A stretch of DNA of 38,991 nucleotides. Origin: Pirellulales bacterium (GTDB lineage Bacteria > Planctomycetota > Planctomycetia > Pirellulales > JAEUIK01). Positions 33,247 through 38,991 of the stretch are shown one piece after another. The notes under the pieces are model-generated. The model searched no databases. It was not told where the DNA came from and saw only the letters and a list, made by a program, of their open reading frames with translations. Every line of letters begins with the position of its first letter. The first letter of the stretch is position 1. Made by a program: the position numbers and the translations under genes. The stretch covers positions 1-38,991 of the forward strand of contig JAIBBY010000049.1 of NCBI GenBank assembly GCA_019694455.1, in the 5' to 3' direction.

Positions 33247-34275
33247 ATGGTCTCTCTGACCGAACTTCCGCCTATTGAACGATTTCAGTCGAGCTCGGGG
33301 GCCAAGATTTACCGCCTGCCGGTCGAGGCCTTCCCCGGCTTCATCGCCTATGCCTACGTCGTATTCGATGTCGGCCCGACCACGATCATCGACACCGGTA
33401 GCGGCTACGGCAACTCGAACGATCACCTGCTGCAAGGGCTGGAAGCCATTCGCACCCAGTTTGGCGAACCATTCCACGTCAGCGACATTCGTCGCATCAT
33501 CCTCACGCATGGGCATATCGACCATTTTGGCGGCCTGCCAATGCTCATGGAGCATACCGACGCCGAGATCGGCATTCATGTGCTCGATCGCCGCGTGTTG
33601 GCCGCCTACGAAGAGCGGGTGACCGTGGCCACCAAGGCGCTGCGCGTCTATCTGGAGCGCGCCGGCGTCGACGCTGATTTTCAGCTCAAGCTCATGGAGT
33701 ACTACGGCTTTTCTAAAAAGCATGTCAAATCGCTCCGCGTCGATTTCACCATCGCCGATGGGCAGACGATCGACGGCATGCGCTTCATCCACACCCCCGG
33801 CCACTGCCCCGGCCAGGTCTGCGTGGTCATGGGCGACGTGTTGATCAGCGCCGACCACATTTTAGAAAAAACCACCCCGCACCAATCGCCCGAGAGCATC
33901 ACCAACTACAACGGACTGGGACACTACCTCGAGGCGCTCGATCGCGTGGCCGAGTCGCCCGGCTTCGATGTGGCGCTCGGCGGGCACGAAGGCCCCATCC
34001 GCGATGTTTACAAGCGCATTGGCCAGATTCGAGACAGCCACGATCGCAAGCTCGATCGCGTGCTCGACGTGATTCGCGCCTCGAACGACCCGATCACCAT
34101 CAGTCAGATCTCGAAAGAGATGTATCCCCGCGTCAAGGGATTCAATATCCTGCTCGCGCTCGAAGAAGTCGGCGCGCATGTCGAGTACCTCGACCAGCAC
34201 GGACAACTCCAGGTGAGCAACCTGGACGAGGTGGAGCGCGAGATGAACCCCGCGCTCCGCTACCGAGTGGTGTAG
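33247..34275 (+). CDS. MBL-fold metallo-hydrolase
   Basis: The 342-aa protein has the full metallo-beta-lactamase-fold binuclear metal site: H88, H90, D92 and H93 in THGHIDHFGG, H186 in HTPGHCPGQ, D203 in SADHI and H247 in GGHEGP. The C-terminal 80 residues (SKEMYPRVKGFNILLALEEV) look like a winged-helix extension found in the LACTB2/glyoxalase II-like branch. It is cytosolic, without a signal peptide. Substrate cannot be read. It is transcribed away from the DUF1080 gene, sharing the 195-base gap at 33052-33246, and is convergent with the gene at 34284. Confidence 0.93.
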   Translation: MVSLTELPPIERFQSSSGAKIYRLPVEAFPGFIAYAYVVFDVGPTTIIDTGSGYGNSNDHLLQGLEAIRTQFGEPFHVSDIRRIILTHGHIDHFGGLPMLMEHTDAEIGIHVLDRRVLAAYEERVTVATKALRVYLERAGVDADFQLKLMEYYGFSKKHVKSLRVDFTIADGQTIDGMRFIHTPGHCPGQVCVVMGDVLISADHILEKTTPHQSPESITNYNGLGHYLEALDRVAESPGFDVALGGHEGPIRDVYKRIGQIRDSHDRKLDRVLDVIRASNDPITISQISKEMYPRVKGFNILLALEEVGAHVEYLDQHGQLQVSNLDEVEREMNPALRYRVV

Positions 34276-34283
34276 CGCGATTT

Positions 34284-34778
34284 CTACGGCACCGGTTCCA
34301 GCGCCAAGAGCTCCAGATCAGTGTCGAATCGCACGGTGATCGGCGTCCATTGCAAGGTCGACGTGCCCATCTCGTCCGCCGCCGCGGTACGGTAATAGAC
34401 AAAGTGCCACACCACCGGGAAGCGCTCGCACTTGTAAAGATATTTGAGCAGCACAAGGTCCTGCCCAATTCGCCGCGCCGCGATTTGCTCGTGGCCGCGG
34501 TAAGCGCCAAATCGCGTGGGGATCTGCGCGGTGCTGGTCTGTAGTTCGGCGAGCGACGCCGACCGCAGCAGCGCGTTGTTGCCGGCCAACAGCGTCTCTA
34601 GCGCGGGCCCCGCTTCGCCGGTCGAGATTGTATTAAAGAACCGATCGACCTGCGCGTCGAGCGTTTGCACCACGGTATCGTTGCTGGGTCCGTTTTGGCC
34701 CCAGGCGGTCATTCCCCAGGCCAAGGCCACACACAGCGTGGCCAGCGCCGCGCTGACTCGCAATCTGCTCTTCTTCAT
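34284..34778 (-). CDS. Secreted protein of unknown function
   Basis: ATG 34778 is supported by GAGGGAGCG just upstream and by the signal peptide it creates (LRVSAALATLCVALAWGMTA, cut near WGQ-NG). The 164-aa product has a mature domain with two helices (VVQTLDAQVDRFFNTISTG) and a strand-rich second half (DLVLLKYLYKCERFPVVWHF), which would suit an NTF2-like fold. That is inference. The gene begins 36 bases after the stop of folC on the same strand and could be read with it. Confidence 0.75.
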   Translation of the reverse strand: MKKSRLRVSAALATLCVALAWGMTAWGQNGPSNDTVVQTLDAQVDRFFNTISTGEAGPALETLLAGNNALLRSASLAELQTSTAQIPTRFGAYRGHEQIAARRIGQDLVLLKYLYKCERFPVVWHFVYYRTAAADEMGTSTLQWTPITVRFDTDLELLALEPVP

Positions 34779-34813
34779 CGCTCCCTCGCTATTCCAGGTC
34801 TGGCAGTTCCCGC

Positions 34814-36217
34814 TCACGCCATGCTGCGCACGGCGCTATTGGGCGCCGCCGCCGGGCCGTCCCAGAGCGCTCGCATCTCCGCCGCCAGATAAAACGAACC
34901 GGCAACGCAGATCAAATCGTCGGCGCCCGCCCATTGTTGCATAGCTTCCCAGGCCAGCGCCGCATCGGCGCACACTTGCACGCGCGGGTCCCCCGTCCAC
35001 GGCGCCGCCAGTTCGTTGGCCGGCACGCCGCGCGGGTTGTTCGCATACCGCGTCAGCACCACCCGATCGAACGCCGGGACCAGCCGCCGCAACATGCCAG
35101 CGTAATCCTTGTCCTGCGTCGTGGCGAACACCAGCGCCCGCCGGCAGGGGTCGAAGCTCTCGTTCAAGGTTTCCAGCAGCGCGCTGGCCGATGCCACATT
35201 GTGCGCCACGTCCAGCACCACCGCTGGCCGGCGCGATACCACCTCCACTCGCGCAGGGCACGGCGCTGTCGCCAGCCCCTGCCGAATCGCCGACTCCGGA
35301 AGCCGCCAACCTTGTTCGCGGAGCAACTTCAAAGTCGCTAGCGCCACCGCCCCGTTCTGCGCCTGATGGCCGCCCAAGGCCGGAAGCGCCACATCGGCTA
35401 GCGACCAATCGCGAGACGAAAAATCCATGCGCGGCTGGTTGGGCCGCAAATTCAACGATCGCGCGGGCTGATAAGCAAACCGAAAATCTCGGTCCAGTTC
35501 CACGAGGCGGCTGCCATTTTCCCTGGCGATGCGTCGAATCACGTCGCGCGGCTCTTGCGGCGTCACCCCGCTCACCACTTGCACGCCGCGCTTGATGATG
35601 CCCGCCTTTTCGCCGGCGATCGCCGCCAGCGTGTCGCCCAGTTGCCGCATGTGGTCCAGGCTGATGCTGGTGATAACCGACACCACCGGCAGGCAGATGT
35701 TCGTCGAGTCGAGCCGGCCTCCCATGCCCACCTCCAGCACGGCGGCGTCGACCCGGCGGCGCCGAAATGCCGCCAGAGCCAGCGCGGTGGTGATCTCAAA
35801 ATAGGTCGGTCCAAACTCCCCCGGCAGCCGCACGGCCGCCCGGTCCATGGCCTCGATGTGGGGGCGCAGTTCGGCGACCAACTCCCCCAGTTCGGCGCCG
35901 CTGATCGCGGCCCCGTCGACGGCGACCCGCTCTTCCGTGCGGTTCAGATGGGGCGAACTGAACAGGCCCGTTCGACGCCCGGCGGCGGTCAGCGCCGACG
36001 CGATCATCGCCGCCGTCGAACCTTTGCCCTTGGTGCCCGCGACATGCACCACCGGAATATGGGCCAAGGGATCGCCGAGCCGCTCAGCCAGTTCGCGCAT
36101 GCGCTCCAGCTTCCACTCCGTCGCCCCGAGGCTGGCGACCGCGGCGCGCTCGTAGTCGATGCGACTATGCAAAAATTCGATCGCGGCGTCGCGCGAAGTC
36201 GATTCGGCCCAAGTCAT
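34814..36217 (-). CDS. folC: Folylpolyglutamate synthase / dihydrofolate synthase
   Basis: The 467-aa enzyme adds glutamate to folates (and dihydropteroate to give dihydrofolate) using ATP, through an acyl-phosphate. It has the Mur-ligase P-loop VAGTKGKGSTAA (59-70), the family FSSPHL (86-91), the central ILEVGMGGRLDSTN-like block VLEVGMGGRLDSTNI, the ISLDHM substrate loop and the C-terminal domain with VLDVAHN and VFATTQDKD. Length is slightly above the usual 420-440. A promoter candidate lies 42 bases upstream, next to a long palindrome at 36292-36357. Confidence 0.95.
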   Translation of the reverse strand: MTWAESTSRDAAIEFLHSRIDYERAAVASLGATEWKLERMRELAERLGDPLAHIPVVHVAGTKGKGSTAAMIASALTAAGRRTGLFSSPHLNRTEERVAVDGAAISGAELGELVAELRPHIEAMDRAAVRLPGEFGPTYFEITTALALAAFRRRRVDAAVLEVGMGGRLDSTNICLPVVSVITSISLDHMRQLGDTLAAIAGEKAGIIKRGVQVVSGVTPQEPRDVIRRIARENGSRLVELDRDFRFAYQPARSLNLRPNQPRMDFSSRDWSLADVALPALGGHQAQNGAVALATLKLLREQGWRLPESAIRQGLATAPCPARVEVVSRRPAVVLDVAHNVASASALLETLNESFDPCRRALVFATTQDKDYAGMLRRLVPAFDRVVLTRYANNPRGVPANELAAPWTGDPRVQVCADAALAWEAMQQWAGADDLICVAGSFYLAAEMRALWDGPAAAPNSAVRSMA

Positions 36218-36258
36218 GGCACGCGGATGATCCCAAACTGCGCGAGATAAAGCGTGCT

Positions 36259-36288
36259 ATTCTACTCGCCGCGCGCTTCCCCCGTCAG
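36259..36288 (-). promoter_or_regulatory. Promoter candidate for folC
   Basis: On the minus strand CTGACG (36288-36283), an 18-base spacer and TAGAAT (36264-36259) lie 42 bases before the folC ATG. The -35 is weak. The palindrome at 36292-36357 begins three bases upstream of it. Confidence 0.4.
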
Positions 36289-36291
36289 CCA

Positions 36292-36357
36292 CGTTCCAGA
36301 ATGGCGTGCGGGCCGACAAGCACGGGCGAATGCTTGCCGGCCCTAGGGTTGGGAACG
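36292..36357. repeat. Large imperfect palindrome between folC and the 65-aa gene
   Basis: An inner hairpin with 13-base arms (36310-36322 and 36331-36343, one mismatch, 8-base loop) lies inside outer 6-base arms CGTTCC (36292-36297) and GGAACG (36352-36357). It is intergenic, has no T tract and so is not a standard intrinsic terminator. It may be a REP-like dispersed element. Confidence 0.7.
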
Positions 36358-36387
36358 CCAGAAGGAAAGTTTGGGACGATCGCAGGT

Positions 36388-36585
36388 TCAGGCGGCGCGG
36401 ACGGCCGGTCCCCGCTCGGCGACGCGCGAGGCGTCGCACAGGCGACGAAACTCGTCCAAATCGCGCTTCATGACCTCCGACAGATAGTGTTGGCTGGTCT
36501 CGTCGGCCACCGTCCACTGGTCGTAACAGTGACGCAGGTGGTCGAGAATGTCGTTCATCCAGTTGAGTTTGGCCGCTCGTTCCAT
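36388..36585 (-). CDS. Small helical protein of unknown function
   Basis: ATG 36585 gives 65 aa beginning MERAAKLNWMNDILDHLRHC, with a G-rich stretch (GGGGG) 8-13 bases upstream as a possible Shine-Dalgarno. The frame is open to 36645, but the region above 36585 is Pro/Ser-rich and looks non-coding. The product is acidic-basic amphipathic helices only (YDQWTVADETSQHYLSEVMK), no Cys pair and no signal. It is transcribed divergently from the TrmH gene. I do not recognise the family. Confidence 0.6.
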   Translation of the reverse strand: MERAAKLNWMNDILDHLRHCYDQWTVADETSQHYLSEVMKRDLDEFRRLCDASRVAERGPAVRAA

Positions 36586-36863
36586 CGTGCTGGCCCCCGG
36601 GGGCGAAGGACTGGGTTTTTCGAGTTTTCGGGAACTCGGTTGCAATCGGTATTAGCACCCCGCGTGCCAATTGCTGTCAGCGTGTCGATTGAACCGGACA
36701 ATATCGACCTAAGTCGCTTTGCACCAGCAGCTTGCCTGCAATGTGCGCCGCGACCAAAATAATTCGCCGCGCCGGCCGCTTGCAATTCTTGCAATGCCTG
36801 GTGCAACAATGGGATCGCGATTCCACGACGAACTTCCGTAACCGTTGATCCTTTTCCAGGCCG

Positions 36864-37700
36864 ATGATCACCAGCCCCCAAAATCCCCGCGTCAAAGAGG
36901 TGGCTCGCCTGCGCGATGCCCGCCATCGCCGCCGTGCCGGCCGCTACCTCATCGACGGCGCCCGCGAGCTTTTGCGCGCCATCGAGTCGCGCGTCGCGCT
37001 GGAAACGGTGTTCTACTGCCGGGAGTTGTGCCGCACCGCCGATAGCCAGGCCGTCCTCGCCCGACTCGACGCCCTGAATGTCGAGCGCTGCGAAGTGGCG
37101 CCGCGCGTGCTCGAAAAGCTGGCCTTTGGCGACCGGGCAGAAGGGGTCTTGGCCGTGGCCATCACCCCCCAGACTCGGCTCGACCAAATCCAACTACCGC
37201 CGTCGCCATTGGTGGCCGTGTTGTCTGGCCTCGAAAAGCCGGGCAACATCGGCGCGGTGCTCCGCAGCGCCGATGCGGCCGGCGTGTCGGCCGTAATCGT
37301 GGCCGACGGCCAGGTGGACCTGTTTAATCCCAACTGCATTCGCGCCAGCCTGGGCACGATCTTCGAGATGCCGCTGGCCACCGCCAGTTCATCGGAAACG
37401 CTCGACTGGCTGCGCGCCAATGGTTTGGCGATCTTCGCCGCGCTGCCGACCGCGGAGCTTGAGTACACACGCGCGAACCTCTCCGGTCCCGCGGCGCTGG
37501 TGCTCGGCAGCGAGGTCGAAGGGCTTTCGTCGCTCTGGCACGCGCCTGGCGTGACTAGCATTCGGCTGCCCATGCTGGGACTGGCCGATAGCCTCAATGT
37601 TTCGGCCACGGCGGCCGTACTTTTTTACGAAGCGCTGCGCCAACGCCTCAGCCTGCGCTCCAGCAGCATAGCGGAGTTCCCCCAACCCCGATCTTCATAA
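36864..37700 (+). CDS. TrmH/SpoU-family RNA 2'-O-methyltransferase
   Basis: The 278-aa protein methylates a ribose 2'-OH in tRNA or rRNA using SAM bound in a trefoil knot. The three SPOUT motifs are complete: motif 1 EKPGNIGAVLR (124-134, with N128 and R134), motif 2 VLGSEVEGL (213-221) and motif 3 RLPMLGLADSLNVSATAAV (234-252). An N-terminal SpoU substrate-binding domain (VKEVARLRDARHRRRAGRYL) precedes it, as in RlmB/TsnR-like members. Target nucleotide is not deducible. Transposase remnants begin 26 bases after its stop, so its 3' end is near an old insertion site, but the enzyme is intact. Confidence 0.93.
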   Translation: MITSPQNPRVKEVARLRDARHRRRAGRYLIDGARELLRAIESRVALETVFYCRELCRTADSQAVLARLDALNVERCEVAPRVLEKLAFGDRAEGVLAVAITPQTRLDQIQLPPSPLVAVLSGLEKPGNIGAVLRSADAAGVSAVIVADGQVDLFNPNCIRASLGTIFEMPLATASSSETLDWLRANGLAIFAALPTAELEYTRANLSGPAALVLGSEVEGLSSLWHAPGVTSIRLPMLGLADSLNVSATAAVLFYEALRQRLSLRSSSIAEFPQPRSS

Positions 37701-37726
37701 TGAGTGGTACAGGAATTTGAGGCTGG

Positions 37727-37822
37727 TCAGCCTCCCTTGCGGTTACGCTTCCGCTCAGGCAAGTGCGGACGGATCTTTTCCCATTGCTCATCCGTGACTT
37801 TGACATCGTGTCGCTTGGCCAT
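37727..37822 (-). pseudogene. Truncated IS5-family transposase (N-terminal DUF4096)
   Basis: ATG 37822, preceded by AAAGGAGA, encodes only 31 aa (MAKRHDVKVTDEQWEKIRPH, LPERKRNRKGG). The VTDEQWEKIRPHLPE segment is the N-terminal DUF4096 signature of IS4/IS5-type transposases, which normally run on for 80-250 more residues. The stop is TGA where a family Arg (CGA) would give GGRP; the following codons read P-A before the similarity ends, so a point mutation and truncation are likely. No catalytic DDE part remains. The DNA next to it has a GAGGCTG/CAGCCTC dyad at 37719-37734. Confidence 0.7.
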
Positions 37823-37988
37823 CAAAAGTCTCCTTTCGATGACACGTCCTAACTCAACTCCTTGCACAGTGGAAGGTTAGTTCACGACGGTTTTGAAACT
37901 AGCTCTACTTGAGTCTCGTGGATGGCGATTTGATCGTGCAACACGCGCATACCGCCCACCGGGAAGCTGAAGGCAGAGAGTCTTGAAT

Positions 37989-38579
37989 ATGGTTACATCG
38001 TTAGAAAAGATTTCCTCCGAAGCATTTAGATTTCTCGAGTCGTCTTTTAAGTTCCAACGTGTGCTTTCTAGTGAGACGTTGGTCCGGTGGGAGTCGAACA
38101 ACGTTTTTGTACAAATTCGATACGATGCCCACCGCTCATTTGAAGTGAGCTTGGAGATTGGCCAAACGGTGTGTAAACTTCCACAATTGGGGCCACCGTT
38201 TTCCCTCGGGGAGGTGCTAGGTGTCGCAGGCCTCCCCCTCGCGCAGCGGCCTTTTTTTCAAGCAAGTACAGAAGAAAGGCTGAAGGCGGCACTAAATGAA
38301 ATTGCCCAGCTGCTTGTGCGTTACGGATTACCTTTTCTTCAAAACGATGCGGACGCATTTGTCGCTCTTACACAGCAACGCCGCATTGACTGTGATATAT
38401 ATGCTCAGGAGCGAGATCTAAGACAAATTCGAGAAGCTGCTGACAACGCATGGCATGTAAGCGACTACAGAACCGTCGTCAAGCTATATAGAGACAAACG
38501 CGAGTTTCTTACAGCGACCGAAACAAAACGTTACGAAATTGCGTTGAAGCACTTAAGCGCTATTAACCCGGCAAGTTGA
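37989..38579 (+). CDS. Low-GC accessory protein of unknown function
   Basis: From ATG 37989 the product is 196 aa (TTG 37983 is also open). Residues 1-70 look like an alpha/beta unit (LEKISSEAFRFLESSFKFQR, LVRWESNNVFVQIRYDAH), and residues 100-190 are helical (QASTEERLKAALNEIAQLLV, LRQIREAADNAWHVSDYRTV). There are no membrane helices and no signal. The base composition is much lower in GC than the rest, and the gene sits between two transposase remnants, so it was probably acquired. Its size and shape resemble small cytosolic immunity or defence-island proteins, but I cannot show that. No toxin partner is seen on either side. Confidence 0.65.
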   Translation: MVTSLEKISSEAFRFLESSFKFQRVLSSETLVRWESNNVFVQIRYDAHRSFEVSLEIGQTVCKLPQLGPPFSLGEVLGVAGLPLAQRPFFQASTEERLKAALNEIAQLLVRYGLPFLQNDADAFVALTQQRRIDCDIYAQERDLRQIREAADNAWHVSDYRTVVKLYRDKREFLTATETKRYEIALKHLSAINPAS

Positions 38580-38676
38580 TACTGTGCTGTTTCTCCAGTA
38601 CAGCTTTGGTCGAGCCAGCTTCCTTCTGCGTCGCGCTGGCAAACAGCAGCAACAGCGAACGGTACAATCGCGTCAT
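38563..38676 (-). pseudogene. Possible N-terminal fragment of an integrase-type transposase
   Basis: ATG 38676 opens a 37-aa frame whose first 19 residues (MTRLYRSLLLLFASATQKE) resemble the N-terminus of a planctomycete integrase-core transposase family that continues ELARxVxYLKxENxILR. Here the reading changes after ATQKE; dropping one G would give E-L-A-R, so a frameshift is likely. The rest overlaps the 3' end of the accessory gene by 17 bases. I compare from memory, so the assignment is tentative. Confidence 0.35.
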
Positions 38677-38991
38677 AGCTCGATCTTCGGCAAGTCCTTG
38701 GTCGTCAATAGGATGACGACATTTTGGCACACCGCCGACGGCCGGGCAGCCGGCTTTGAGAGCGCCATGGTGTTGCCGCCGAACACTCAGAAAAAGCGTC
38801 GAGGCGACTTGCGGCGGGGATCCCCCGCGGGCTACCCGCCGGCATGCTTTGGAGCGGCGCGCCCACCGAATTTGACCTAAATATATACAAGCGCGCTTTT
38901 GGCTCAATCCCCGCGCCGCAGTTAACCAGCCCCTCAACGGTTCGTAACGCGCCCGACGCGCGAGCGACCACCGAGACGAGCAGCTCTGGCC
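38580..38991. other. Right-edge region without a supported intact gene
   Basis: Apart from the transposase-like fragment, a 31-codon frame (38768-38673, minus strand, ending NVVILLTTKDLPKIEL) overlaps the fragment's start by ATGA, as coupled genes do. It may be a decayed end of an upstream mobile-element gene. Further right there is a GC-rich dyad (GGCGGG near 38813 to CCCGCC near 38840) and an AT-rich CCTAAATATATACAAG at 38876-38891. I see no tRNA or att site. Confidence 0.4.

Noticed and set aside
38563..38937. 124-codon minus-strand frame at the right edge as an intact gene
   Set aside because: Only its last third looks protein-like and that part resembles a truncated transposase start; the upstream two-thirds have no sensible composition.

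Overview
The window is about 39 kb of high-GC bacterial chromosome, almost certainly from a planctomycete (Planctomycetota, probably Pirellulales). The evidence is the set of families present: a PVC small basic signature-type protein, a Minf_1886-type protein, a very large secreted PVC cytochrome c/DUF1080 protein, a pseudopilin with the H-X9-DG type ending, a redoxin/cytochrome/copper-monooxygenase fusion, an N-terminal DWPRWRGPRGDG PQQ-propeller, and many secreted proteins of unknown function. No rRNA, tRNA or CRISPR array was seen.

Layout. 1-3052: the end of an unknown protein, a small membrane protein and a GT4 glycosyltransferase on the + strand. 3067-7663 (- strand): an APC amino-acid permease, a secreted protein with a textbook intrinsic terminator, a SAM methyltransferase and infA (IF-1). 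7863-12431: a LolCDE/MacB-like ABC exporter pair (- strand), a divergent YihY/BrkB membrane protein and a small proline-rich lipoprotein. 12669-18333 (+ strand): a dynamin-like GTPase, a FadB/FadJ-type beta-oxidation multienzyme, a duplicated two-TM membrane protein and the PVC small basic protein. 18482-19756: a LarA-type nickel-pincer racemase. 19769-26342 (- strand): a secreted squalene-cyclase-repeat protein, a RicT/PSP1 - Minf_1886 - small membrane protein cluster, and a tightly coupled redox operon (redoxin-cytochrome-Cu monooxygenase, PQQ propeller, AhpD-like). 26533-33051 (- strand): secreted PVC proteins (1353-aa dehydrogenase-like/cytochrome/DUF1080 protein, an Arg-rich protein, a pseudopilin and a second DUF1080 protein). 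33247-37700: an MBL-fold hydrolase, a secreted small protein, FolC, a 65-aa protein and a TrmH/SpoU rRNA/tRNA methyltransferase. 37727-38991: a low-GC islet with one unknown gene between two truncated transposase-like fragments.

Most of the window is ordinary core chromosome. The parts most worth following are: (1) the three-gene operon at 22753-26342, with ATGA overlap and a 3-nt gap, which joins a putative copper monooxygenase carrying its own heme and thioredoxin-like domains to a PQQ-type propeller and an AhpD-like protein; (2) the gene at 16971-17720, which looks like two tandem paralogues fused by loss of a stop codon, with the old stop-spacer-start still visible at the next junction; (3) RicT next to a Minf_1886 protein; (4) the direct repeat in the larA leader; and (5) the transposon-scarred islet at the right edge. 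Several sigma70-like promoters with a TATACT or GATACT -10 were located by eye.
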